From positions 19,029 to 83,028 of the forward strand of contig JAUCSE010000050.1 of NCBI GenBank assembly GCA_030445275.1: 64,000 nucleotides of DNA, written 5' to 3'. The position numbers were made by a program, and so were the translations under genes. Under the pieces are notes generated by a model. It saw only the letters and a list, made by a program, of their open reading frames with translations. It made no database searches and was not told where the DNA came from. Below are positions 44,098-52,274 of the stretch, one piece after another. Numbering within the stretch: the first letter of the stretch is position 1; each line of letters starts with the position of its first letter. This DNA is from Mucilaginibacter sp. (GTDB lineage: Bacteria; Bacteroidota; Bacteroidia; Sphingobacteriales; Sphingobacteriaceae).

Positions 44098-44942
44098 TGA
44101 ACGCTACATATTCATTGCACCATATCAATCATGCGCAGGCATTTGGGTTTAACCCGGATGACTACAGCCGCTTTAAATTTGGCGATGATGCTGTAGCCAA
44201 ACATTTTGGCACGCACCTGGCCGATGGTTTTATCAGGGAGCATTTGTCCGTAAACCCAATTAAACAGCAAATTGTGGTGATATCAAGCCCGTACTCGTTT
44301 ATACCAACGGCTACCTTTGCCATGAAAAACTGGTTTGTTGCCCGGCTTAACCGCTGGCTGGCACAGCACGGCTATCCGGTAGTGCAGGAAACCAAAGTAC
44401 ACCGTACCATCACCTATAAGGAAGATTATGGCGAGCTGGATGCAGAGCAAAGGATGAACCTGATTGGTAACGATTCGTTTCATATTGATAAGGATTTTTT
44501 GCAGGACAAAACACTGCTGTTTTTGGATGATATAAAAATTACCGGCAGTCACGAGCGCATGATCATGAAAATGGTGAATGCCTATGGCCTCAGTAATGAT
44601 ATTTTTATGCTTTACTTTGCCGAGCTCACCAATAAAAACATCCATCCTAATATTGAGAATCACTTAAATTATCACCAGGTAAAATCAATTTTTGATCTGG
44701 ATGGTATTATCAAAAGCGGCAATTTTATCATCAATACCCGCATAGTAAAATATATTTTAAATTACGATTTTGATAGTTTTTGCATTTTTATACAAGATCA
44801 AACCTATGATTTTATAAACTTGCTGTATGATATGGCGCTGGGTAATGGTTACCATACTATTGAGGCCTATATTCTTAACTTGAACTTCATAAAAGAAAAC
44901 CTATTTTTAAACAATCATAAATTAATTCAACATGGCAATTAA
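44097..44942 (+). CDS. Phosphoribosyltransferase-like protein of the Ter locus
   Basis: 281 residues. The PRPP-binding loop is LFLDDIKITG (141-150), with acidic pair Asp144/Asp145, and a strand/loop VVISSPYSFIP precedes it. The C-terminal third (about 200-281) is helical and not assigned. It overlaps HAD by one base and the third TerD gene by 11 bases, so it is tightly coupled. In Ter systems the HAD/PRTase genes are thought to make or act on a nucleotide-like small molecule. This is established only by comparative genomics. Confidence 0.82.
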   Translation: MNATYSLHHINHAQAFGFNPDDYSRFKFGDDAVAKHFGTHLADGFIREHLSVNPIKQQIVVISSPYSFIPTATFAMKNWFVARLNRWLAQHGYPVVQETKVHRTITYKEDYGELDAEQRMNLIGNDSFHIDKDFLQDKTLLFLDDIKITGSHERMIMKMVNAYGLSNDIFMLYFAELTNKNIHPNIENHLNYHQVKSIFDLDGIIKSGNFIINTRIVKYILNYDFDSFCIFIQDQTYDFINLLYDMALGNGYHTIEAYILNLNFIKENLFLNNHKLIQHGN

Positions 44943-45486
44943 CTTGCAAAAAGGTCAGCGGGAAAGCATTAATGCTCCTAAATTTACCATTGGCCTGGGA
45001 TGGGATACCAATAGCTCTTCAACAGGCAGCGCATTTGATTTAGACGCTTCTGTTTTTATACTGGGCGATAATAAAAAAATTGTAGCCGACGAGTATTTTG
45101 TTTTTTATAACAACCTGAAATCGCCTGATGGTGCGGTTGAACATACTGGCGATAACCTTACCGGCGATGGTGATGGCGACGATGAGCAAGTAAAAGTCGA
45201 CCTTTCAAAAACCGATGCTAAGGTATCAGAAATATGCATCGTGGTAACTATTCACGAGGCCGAGGCCCGCAAACAAAATTTTGGCCAGGTGCGTAACTCT
45301 TTCATCAGGATAGCTGATGCAGTTACCGGTGCCGATATTTTAAAATACGAACTTGAAGAAGATTTTTCGATAGAAACAGCCGTTGAGTTTGGTCGTATCT
45401 ACAAAAAAGATAACAACTGGAAATTTGAAGCGGTAGGTGTAGGCATGAAAGGCGGCTTGCAGGATTATTTAACTAAATACCAATAA
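44932..45486 (+). CDS. terD: TerD-family protein, copy 3
   Basis: 184 residues, the most canonical of the four: FTIGLGWDTNSSSTGSAFDLDASVFILG, HTGDNLTGDGDGDDEQV and QNFGQVRNSFIRIAD. It overlaps the PRTase gene by 11 bases and is 6 bases before copy 4. Copies 1 and 3 are most alike (shared EDFSIETA-EFGR segment). Confidence 0.96.
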   Translation: MAINLQKGQRESINAPKFTIGLGWDTNSSSTGSAFDLDASVFILGDNKKIVADEYFVFYNNLKSPDGAVEHTGDNLTGDGDGDDEQVKVDLSKTDAKVSEICIVVTIHEAEARKQNFGQVRNSFIRIADAVTGADILKYELEEDFSIETAVEFGRIYKKDNNWKFEAVGVGMKGGLQDYLTKYQ

Positions 45487-45492
45487 AACATT

Positions 45493-46107
45493 ATGGCAAT
45501 CAATCTTCAAAAGGGGCAGCGTATAAGTCTCGAAAAAAGTAACGGCAGCAAATTACTCAATGTATGCGTTGGTATAAACTGGGGAGCTATTGAAAAGAAA
45601 GGTCTTTTCGGTTTTGGTACCACAAAAGAAGCTGTTGATCTGGATGCCAGCTGTGCATTATATGATGATAATAAACAACTGATTGACGTAGTGTACTTCG
45701 GTCACCTGAAATCAAACGACGGTGCCGTAAAACACAGTGGCGACGACTTAACCGGCGATATGTCTGGTGATGACGGTTTGGATAATGAAGTGATATCTGT
45801 TGATTTTGGCGGTCTGGGTAGTTCTGTAAGCTACGTGGCTTTTATACTCAATAGCTTCCGCGGACAGGATTTCGGAACTATTCCATTTGCATCTATCCGC
45901 ATTTATGAAGGTACACCAAAAAGAGTAAATGAAGTATTTGCCTCTTATGATATTGCGCACAGCAAAGATTTTGCCGGTCATGTATCCATGGCGATGGGCG
46001 TGTTTTATAAAAAGAATGGCGAATGGAAATTTAACGCCGTTGGCGAACCTACCAAAGACAGGAAATTAGAGGAATCAGTTAAAACGGTTGCTCAAAACTA
46101 TTTATAA
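45493..46107 (+). CDS. terD: TerD/TerE-like protein, copy 4
   Basis: 204 residues. TerD pattern with VDLDASCALYDDNKQL, HSGDDLTGDMSGDDGLDNEVI and FGTIPFASIRIYEG. More diverged than the other three, with the internal KKGLFGFGTTKEA stretch. A hydrophilic C-terminal tail (RKLEESVKTVAQNYL) replaces the usual end. Followed by the family D repeat. Confidence 0.93.
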   Translation: MAINLQKGQRISLEKSNGSKLLNVCVGINWGAIEKKGLFGFGTTKEAVDLDASCALYDDNKQLIDVVYFGHLKSNDGAVKHSGDDLTGDMSGDDGLDNEVISVDFGGLGSSVSYVAFILNSFRGQDFGTIPFASIRIYEGTPKRVNEVFASYDIAHSKDFAGHVSMAMGVFYKKNGEWKFNAVGEPTKDRKLEESVKTVAQNYL

Positions 46108-46111
46108 GGAG

Positions 46112-46201
46112 TTTAGCCTCACCCTGCCCTCTCCAAAGGAGAGGGTTCAAAAGAACGAAGTTAAAGTCCTCTCCTTTGGAGAGGGTTTAGGTGAGGCTAA
46201 A
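46112..46201. repeat. Dispersed palindrome, family D
   Basis: Arms TTTAGCCTCACC...CTCTCCAAAGGAGAGGG and CCTCTCCTTTGGAGAGGG...GGTGAGGCTAAA. Near-identical to 42431-42515. Confidence 0.85.
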
Positions 46202-46294
46202 AAGTTGCTATAATAATAATTAACAGGCACCGGGATATAAACATGGGTTATCCGGGTGTCCTTTAAAACAATAATTGTATTCAATAATTAAATT

Positions 46295-47434
46295 ATGGAA
46301 AGCGCACCAGGTAATAACGAACTAAATATAACACCGGTTAATTTAGATATAACACCCGTAAATTCGGTTGCTACACCGGTTAAAGTGGATAAGGAAGGCA
46401 ATGTCGACCTCACCAATATCACCCCAACAGAGGTGCAAAAGTACGGCGAGGTGGCCAAGTCCCTTGACCCTAAGGATGTAAACTCTATCCTGAATTACGG
46501 TACCGAGGTACAGAGTTCGATGGAAAAGTATAGCAACACCTTTTTAACATCGGTACGTACCTACAACTCCGGAGAGGTAGGCGGCCTGATCAACGAACTG
46601 CTTACTGAGCTAAACTACATTGATGTGGATGAATTGAACCAAAATGCGTTCACCTCATTTATATCGCACATACCTTTCATGAAAAAGTTGGTGGTTGATG
46701 CCAAAAAGCTATTCCAGAAGTATGATACCGTAGTTAACAACATTGATAAGATCACCAATAAAATTAAGGCAGGCCGCGTTAACTCACTTAAAGATAACAG
46801 CTCCTTGCAAACCATGTTTGATAGCAATGTAGGCTACATTCACCAGATGGAAGAGCTGATCATATCGGGCCAGTTAAAGTATAACGAATTGAGCGAGCAG
46901 CTGGCCCAGATGGATGCCAACCCATCGGCCTATAACGACTATGAAATTGCCGATATGCGCGATTTTGTGAATCGCCTGGACAAACGTTTGGCCGATTTAA
47001 AAGTGGTGCGTTTCATTATGTTGCAGTCGCTGGCTCAGATACGCGTGGTGCAAAGCAACAATACCACCATTGCCGAAAAAGCACAGTCTATCGTATCAAC
47101 CACTATCCCGGTTTGGAAAAACCAGTTGACTATTGCTGTGGCTTTGAACAGGCAAAAGGAAAACGTGGAGATGCAGAAAAAGATCTCGGATACTACCAAT
47201 ACTATCCTGCAAAAAAATGCCGAACTCCTGAAACAAAACAGCATCGACGTGGCCCGCGAGAATGAGAAAACAGTGGTGTCATTAGATACCCTGAAAAAAA
47301 CAACGGCATCGCTTATTGAAACCCTTACCGAAGTAAAACGCATCCATGAAGAAGGTACCGCCAACCGCAAAACCCTCAACTCTGAGCTGCAAAACCTGGA
47401 AGTGGAACTGAAAAAGACCGTGACTAACGCGTAA
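46295..47434 (+). CDS. telA: TelA-family toxic anion resistance protein
   Basis: 379 residues, almost wholly helical, with long coiled coils and the TelA core (about 60-360): YGTEVQSSMEKYSNTFLTSVRTYNSGEVGGLI at the start, DMRDFVNRLDKRLADLKVVRFIMLQSLAQIRVVQ in the middle and IPVWKNQLTIAVALNRQ toward the end. The first 45 residues are a Pro/Thr/Val-rich, repetitive leader (ITPVNLDITPVNSVATPV). It is a membrane-associated partner of TerC/TerD stress systems by family knowledge. Confidence 0.92.
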   Translation: MESAPGNNELNITPVNLDITPVNSVATPVKVDKEGNVDLTNITPTEVQKYGEVAKSLDPKDVNSILNYGTEVQSSMEKYSNTFLTSVRTYNSGEVGGLINELLTELNYIDVDELNQNAFTSFISHIPFMKKLVVDAKKLFQKYDTVVNNIDKITNKIKAGRVNSLKDNSSLQTMFDSNVGYIHQMEELIISGQLKYNELSEQLAQMDANPSAYNDYEIADMRDFVNRLDKRLADLKVVRFIMLQSLAQIRVVQSNNTTIAEKAQSIVSTTIPVWKNQLTIAVALNRQKENVEMQKKISDTTNTILQKNAELLKQNSIDVARENEKTVVSLDTLKKTTASLIETLTEVKRIHEEGTANRKTLNSELQNLEVELKKTVTNA

Positions 47435-47442
47435 AAGTAAAA

Positions 47443-47521
47443 GGCTGTCATGCTGAGCCTGTCGAAGTATGGTGGGTTGGGCCTCTGCGCACGCCCTTCG
47501 ACAGGCTCAGGGTGACAGGCT
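47443..47521. repeat. Dispersed palindrome, family B
   Basis: GGCTGTCATGCTGAGCCTG at the left and CAGGCTCAGGGTGACAGGC at the right. It directly precedes a family A copy. Confidence 0.8.
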
Positions 47522-47538
47522 CCCTAAGGCTGATAACC

Positions 47539-47639
47539 AACGCGTCATTGCGAGGTACGAAGCCATCTCTACGTAGGCAGATTAAATAAGTCTACTCTGT
47601 ATAGTTTAGAGATGGCTTCGTACCTCGCAATGACGCGTT
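47539..47639. repeat. Dispersed palindrome, family A (perfect 32-bp arms)
   Basis: Arms 47539-47570 and 47608-47639 are exact reverse complements, starting with AACGCGTCATTGCGAGG. The spacer is 37 bases. Confidence 0.93.
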
Positions 47640-47663
47640 ATAATAGAATCATCCATATTTTCG

Positions 47664-47671
47664 TAAATTTG
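47664..47671 (+). promoter_or_regulatory. Possible -7 box for the Ter-associated unknown gene
   Basis: TAAATTTG fits TAnnTTTG and lies 31 bases before the ATG at 47703. The -33 region overlaps the end of the family A repeat and lacks a clear TTTG. Confidence 0.4.
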
Positions 47672-47702
47672 CATTTAATCAAAAATTAGAGGTTGCCCGT
47701 TG

Positions 47703-48665
47703 ATGGATGAAAGCAGGTTAAATATTTTGAATCAGTCGAACCGAATGCTCAGTAAGCTGCAATTGCTTTCTGTGTTTTTTGGTGACGATGTTATTTACAA
47801 AATATATCTGCGCAGCCAGGTGATCCACAAACTATTTGAAACCAACCCTGAGCTTGATATCAACAAGCTCGATCTGTTTCACTTGCAGTTTACCCAAAGT
47901 TTGATCGATCTGCTCCGGAAGATCAAGAAGAACAACGAAAGCAATGTAAGTTTGCTGTTTGACGAGATTCAGATCAATAAAGAAATGATCGAAAAATTGA
48001 ACGATCCGTTTTATACCGAGGCAAATTTTAATCTCGAAAAACAAAGGCAGGCATTAAAAATCAATCTTTCCTTACGTAAGCTGTTCCAGGTACTGTCTGA
48101 TGATTCAACCGATAATCCGCTTTCAAAAAATATCAATGCCTTTAGTTCACGCTTTGCCGCCGACTTTTTTTATACCATAACACCCGAGCTACTGGAAGAG
48201 CTTACGGCGTATAACGACAAGGATGTTTATACCGATGAATACGCCACTATCCAGCGAAAGTTGATGGGGGTTTTATGTAAGTATGATTTTAAAACAGAGT
48301 TTTACTGCGGATTAAAATCGGGCACCCAGGTTGTGGAGGTATATAAATTTGTGGATGCCGACAGGCATTTTTTATATGCACCATCAGATAACCGGTTTGT
48401 GTTTTTAGATGTGGTGAAAATAGCCAACATTGATTTTTCAACAAACCTGTCGAAAAAGGAAAAGCTGATCCACGAGCTGAGAGATAAAAATGATAAGCTG
48501 GAAGGTAACGCAGCTGCCATGAAATCATTTATGCAGCCCGAGATTAAAAACCTGCTGGCCGACGATTATAAAAAAATATCCGACATCAATTTCCTCGAAA
48601 ATATCAGCAATGTTGATGTACAAGCCAATATTTTAAAAAGCATGCTGAATACCGATTTAATTTAG
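47703..48665 (+). CDS. Ter-locus protein of unknown function
   Basis: 320 residues from the ATG at 47703 (a TTG three bases earlier is the alternative). Soluble, Lys/Asp/Glu/Leu-rich, mostly helical, without signal or membrane helix. Residues about 1-140 are helical. Residues about 160-250 alternate strands and helices (FKTEFYCGLKSGTQVVEVYKF, RFVFLDVVKIANIDF). The last 70 residues are charged helices. I recognise no domain. It lies between TelA and TerC (36 bases before TerC), so it is probably a working part of this Ter module. Confidence 0.85.
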   Translation: MDESRLNILNQSNRMLSKLQLLSVFFGDDVIYKIYLRSQVIHKLFETNPELDINKLDLFHLQFTQSLIDLLRKIKKNNESNVSLLFDEIQINKEMIEKLNDPFYTEANFNLEKQRQALKINLSLRKLFQVLSDDSTDNPLSKNINAFSSRFAADFFYTITPELLEELTAYNDKDVYTDEYATIQRKLMGVLCKYDFKTEFYCGLKSGTQVVEVYKFVDADRHFLYAPSDNRFVFLDVVKIANIDFSTNLSKKEKLIHELRDKNDKLEGNAAAMKSFMQPEIKNLLADDYKKISDINFLENISNVDVQANILKSMLNTDLI

Positions 48666-48701
48666 TTTATTTAACTCAACATTAATTCCTTACCTGTTAA
48701 T

Positions 48702-49523
48702 ATGGATTTCTTACACACAATTTTAGGCCCTGATATTAAAGCGGGCATACTCATTATTTTAAATTTAATTGTTATTGAGAGTTTACTCTCTGTTGATAAT
48801 GCCGCGGTACTGGCCACCATGGTGCTCGATTTGCCCAAGGATCAGCGTAAAAAAGCACTCCGTTATGGTATCATCGGCGCTTATGTATTGCGTGGGGTAT
48901 GTTTGTTTTTAGCGGCCTGGCTGGTAAAAATATGGTGGCTAAAACCCATTGGTGGTTTGTACCTGCTATACCTGAGCTTTGATTATTTTAAAGGCAAAAT
49001 TCAGAAAGCCAATAATGGTGGCGAAGAGGAAGAAGTTGATAAAAGCAAGAACTGGCTATACCGCTCAACAGTGGGTGTGTTTGGCGTTTTTTGGGCCACT
49101 GTTGCCCTGGTTGAGCTGATGGACCTTGCCTTTTCTATTGATAACGTTTTCGCGGCTGTGGCCTTTACTGATCATGTGGTTTTAATATACATCGGTGTAT
49201 TTATAGGTATACTCGCCATGCGTTTTGTAGCCCAGGCTTTTGTGAAGCTGATGGAAAAATTTACCTTTTTAGAAACCGTTGCCTTTATTGTGATCGGCGT
49301 GTTGGGTATTAAATTATCATCGTCATTATACGTGCATTTTTACCCGGAAGCGCCATTTTCAAAATTTATGGAGGGGGAAAAGGCTGATATAATTACCTCG
49401 GTATTTACGGTAGGCATATTTATAATTCCGGTATTGACATCGCTGTTATTCAACTTCCCCAAAAGGCACACCATTGAACCGGAAGTAGCCGAAGCAGCAG
49501 AGGATGTACTGGATAAACAATAA
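48702..49523 (+). CDS. terC: TerC-family integral membrane protein
   Basis: 273 residues with seven to eight helices. The TerC signatures are present: LIVIESLLSVDNAAVLATMV (helix 1, with Asp in membrane) and VALVELMDLAFSIDNVFAAVAFT in the middle, an internal repeat of the same SxDN motif. A charged cytoplasmic loop (about 100-120, NNGGEEEEVDKSK) separates the halves. It is the membrane partner of TerD proteins and, in some relatives, a manganese exporter. Its gene is the last of the Ter unit. Confidence 0.93.
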   Translation: MDFLHTILGPDIKAGILIILNLIVIESLLSVDNAAVLATMVLDLPKDQRKKALRYGIIGAYVLRGVCLFLAAWLVKIWWLKPIGGLYLLYLSFDYFKGKIQKANNGGEEEEVDKSKNWLYRSTVGVFGVFWATVALVELMDLAFSIDNVFAAVAFTDHVVLIYIGVFIGILAMRFVAQAFVKLMEKFTFLETVAFIVIGVLGIKLSSSLYVHFYPEAPFSKFMEGEKADIITSVFTVGIFIIPVLTSLLFNFPKRHTIEPEVAEAAEDVLDKQ

Positions 49524-49576
49524 GGGTAAAGGTTATAACTGAAAGGTAAAAGGTATTGGGTGAAGGAACCCGTGCG

Positions 49577-49664
49577 ATTCCCCTCTTGAGAGGGGGGTGT
49601 TTATCAAAGCGAATAACACACCCCTGCAACCACACCACCTTACGCGCCCCCTCAAGAGGGGAGC
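49577..49664. repeat. Dispersed palindrome, family E
   Basis: TCCCCTCTTGAGAGGGG and CCCCTCAAGAGGGGA arms, with an inner AACACACCCCTGC segment. A second, shortened copy lies at 63786-63876. Confidence 0.75.
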
Positions 49665-49690
49665 TAAATACAAAATGAACCATTGAACAA

Positions 49691-50155
49691 ATGAGCATCA
49701 ATAAAATAATAGCCTCCATATTTGGCATAGGCTTTTTAAAGGGCGGCGGCACTTATGCGGCCATTGTAACCTGCGGGTTTATCTGGCTGTTGTGGCAAAG
49801 CCCGGTATTACAAAATCCCTGGTACCTGTTTATCATTGCCATTGTGGTAACCCTGCTGGGTGTATACGTAAGCAATAAGGTTGAACCAGAGTGGGGTGAA
49901 GACAGTTCACGGGTAGTGATAGACGAAGTTGCCGGCATGCTGATAGCGGTGCTGTTTGTACCCACTAATATTTACTTCCTGATCGGCGGGCTTATCCTGT
50001 TCCGTTTTTTTGATATTGTAAAGCCCTTGGGTATCCGTAAAATGGAAGCCCTGCCCAGCGGCACCGGTGTTATGATGGATGATGTGCTGGCCGGTGTGTA
50101 TTCCAACATTGTGCTCTGGGTAGGATATCTGGTGTGGATGAAGTTTGGCAGGTAG
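49691..50155 (+). CDS. pgpA: Phosphatidylglycerophosphatase A
   Basis: 154 residues with four membrane helices. PgpA motifs: FGIGFLKGGGTYA near the start, VVIDEVAGMLIAV in the middle and FRFFDIVKPLGIRKMEALPSGTGVMMDDVLAGVYSN toward the end, where Asp and Glu residues bind metal. It dephosphorylates phosphatidylglycerophosphate in phosphatidylglycerol synthesis at the inner membrane. It stands alone after the Ter locus. Confidence 0.93.
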   Translation: MSINKIIASIFGIGFLKGGGTYAAIVTCGFIWLLWQSPVLQNPWYLFIIAIVVTLLGVYVSNKVEPEWGEDSSRVVIDEVAGMLIAVLFVPTNIYFLIGGLILFRFFDIVKPLGIRKMEALPSGTGVMMDDVLAGVYSNIVLWVGYLVWMKFGR

Positions 50156-50203
50156 AAACGTATAAAAATAAGCAGTCATACCGAGAAACAAGCTAAATAT
50201 AGT

Positions 50204-50287
50204 TTGTCATTCTGAGCGATAGCGAAGAATCTACTATTCAATATACAAGTCTACGAATAGATCCTTCGCTATCGCTCAGGATGACAA
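50204..50287. repeat. Dispersed palindrome, family B2
   Basis: TTTGTCATTCTGAGCGATAG...GAATCTA at the left and TAGATCCTTCGCTATCGCTC...GATGACAAA at the right. Confidence 0.8.
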
Positions 50288-50340
50288 AAAGAGAATTATG
50301 AGAATTGTCATACTTACAATAACACAGGCGCAAGACATTC

Positions 50341-52053
50341 CTACAAATTCCCTTTCTTTATCTCACTCACCGCATAAGTAGCTGCCCGGGCCGTTAAAGC
50401 CATATACAATATCGACGGACTTTGATTACCTGTACTGGTCATGCAGGCGCCATCGGTAACAAATACATTTTTACAAAGGTGCAGCTGGTTCCATTTGTTT
50501 AACAAGGATGTTTTAGGATTCTTGCCCATACGTACCCCGCCCATCTCGTGAATATCCAATCCCGGGGCTTGCTTGTTTTCGAATTTTTCAATGTTTTTGC
50601 AGCCCGCCTTTTCCAGCATTTCGGCGCTTTGGGTTAAAAAATCCTGTATCATGCGCTCATCGTTATCATCATACTCCACGGAGGTGATCAACAGGGGGAT
50701 GCCCCATTGGTCTTTCTGGTCCTTGCTCAATCGCACATGATTGCTTTCCTTGGGGATGGTTTCGCCCTGTATATACATGTACACCTGCCAGCCACCGGGT
50801 TCAGTAAGTGCATCCTTATATGCTCCGCCTATCGTATTGGTGTTCGTTTTGCGCGGGTGCCGGTCCCGGTAAGCGCTCATAAAAGTAGTAAAGCCCCCTT
50901 TATAGTCGGTTTCCTGTTTTTGCAGATTACGATAGTTGGCCAGAATAAGCTCTGTAGGATTTCGGCCGAAATAATATTTATCCAGGAAACCATCCATGCT
51001 TGCGTTTACCGATGCCCGGTAGTTTTGAAAGCCAACATATTTGCCTAATAAGCCATTGTCATTCCCCAATCCGCTAGGGAAACGCTCTGAAGTTGAGTTA
51101 AGCAGGATCAGGTTAGTATTCAGGGCCGACGCGTTCATAAAAATGATCCGGGCCTTGTATTCAATCACTTCTTTGGTATTGGTATCAATCACCTTTACGC
51201 CCGTTGCTTTACCCAGCTTTTCATCATAAATGATGGAATGTACAACCGAGAATGGTCTGACGGTTAAATTGCCGGTTCTTTTTGCCCAGGGCAGGGTGGA
51301 GCTTACCGAACTGAAATATCCACCAAACGGGCAGCCCCGCATACACATATCGCGTGCCTGGCATTTGCCACGCCCCTGATCTAAATGGAGTTGAGTGGGC
51401 CGGGTTAAATGAGCAAAACGCGCGTGTACCAGGTGGCGATCGGGATAATTTTCTTTTATTTTTTTACTGATCACATCCTGCACACAGTTCATTTCGAAGG
51501 GCGGCAAAAACTCACCATCAGGCATGGCCTCGATGCCATCTTTATTGCCGCAAACGCCGATGAATTTTTCTACATGTGAATACCAGGGCGCTACATCATC
51601 ATAACCAATGGGCCAGGCAATGCCGTAACCAAAGCGTTCGGGGTTTATAAACTCATACTTACTCCAGCGTTGGGTGGCACGCCCCCAGGTTAATGATTTG
51701 CCGCCAACCTGGTACCCGCGTATCCAGTCGAACGGTTTTTCCTGTATATAGGGATGGTCTTTATCCTTAATGAAAAAATGAGCAGTATCTTCACCAAAGC
51801 CTGCGGCTTTACTGATTAATGGGTTCTCGTCCAAAAAGGCTTTGATCATTTCGCCCCGGTGTTTAAACTGCCATGGATCCATGGTGGCGGTTGGATAATC
51901 CTTATTATGCTCCACATTGCGGCCGCGCTCCAAAACCAGCGTTTTTAAACCCTGCTCGCATAGCTCCTTAGCGGCCCATCCACCGCTGATGCCTGAACCA
52001 ATAACAATAGCATCATAAGTTGAATTTTCTGTTGTTTGCGGAGCTTTGGTCAT
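50341..52053 (-). CDS. GMC-family oxidoreductase
   Basis: 570 residues. The FAD-binding Rossmann motif is at 14-31 (DAIVIGSGISGGWAAKEL). Further GMC signatures are VGGKSLTWGRATQRW, the Cys-rich region CQARDMCMRGCPFGGYFSS and the C-terminal GNQSPSILYMALTARAA. The Cys-rich motif resembles a ferredoxin-like or structural site seen in sugar-oxidising GMC enzymes. There is no Tat signal, and no gluconate-2-dehydrogenase subunit 3 gene adjoins it. It likely oxidises a sugar or polyol. Confidence 0.88.
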   Translation of the reverse strand: MTKAPQTTENSTYDAIVIGSGISGGWAAKELCEQGLKTLVLERGRNVEHNKDYPTATMDPWQFKHRGEMIKAFLDENPLISKAAGFGEDTAHFFIKDKDHPYIQEKPFDWIRGYQVGGKSLTWGRATQRWSKYEFINPERFGYGIAWPIGYDDVAPWYSHVEKFIGVCGNKDGIEAMPDGEFLPPFEMNCVQDVISKKIKENYPDRHLVHARFAHLTRPTQLHLDQGRGKCQARDMCMRGCPFGGYFSSVSSTLPWAKRTGNLTVRPFSVVHSIIYDEKLGKATGVKVIDTNTKEVIEYKARIIFMNASALNTNLILLNSTSERFPSGLGNDNGLLGKYVGFQNYRASVNASMDGFLDKYYFGRNPTELILANYRNLQKQETDYKGGFTTFMSAYRDRHPRKTNTNTIGGAYKDALTEPGGWQVYMYIQGETIPKESNHVRLSKDQKDQWGIPLLITSVEYDDNDERMIQDFLTQSAEMLEKAGCKNIEKFENKQAPGLDIHEMGGVRMGKNPKTSLLNKWNQLHLCKNVFVTDGACMTSTGNQSPSILYMALTARAATYAVSEIKKGNL

Positions 52054-52160
52054 AGCTTTTGGAATTATATACTTAAACTATTTTATTTTTTATTTGAATA
52101 GATTTTATCTATATTGGTGTAATGTGATAGGACAAATTAAGATAAAAAAATAATCCCAAT

Positions 52161-52254
52161 TGTCATTTCGAACGAGGAACGAGGAGGAATCTTATACAAT
52201 ATACATTGCGACATGCAGCCCGTATAAGATTTCTCTCTATCGTTCGAAATGACA
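52161..52254. repeat. Dispersed palindrome, family C
   Basis: TGTCATTTCGAACGAGGAACG and inverse arms (TCGTTCGAAATGACA). With 53382-53475 it brackets the Gfo/Idh/MocA gene. Confidence 0.88.
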
Positions 52255-52274
52255 ACGTGCTTTGTTCACAATCA

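Noticed and set aside
41848..49523. Ter locus as a plasmid-borne or phage island
   Set aside because: No integrase, tRNA site, transposase or change of composition at either side. Repeats alone do not show transfer.
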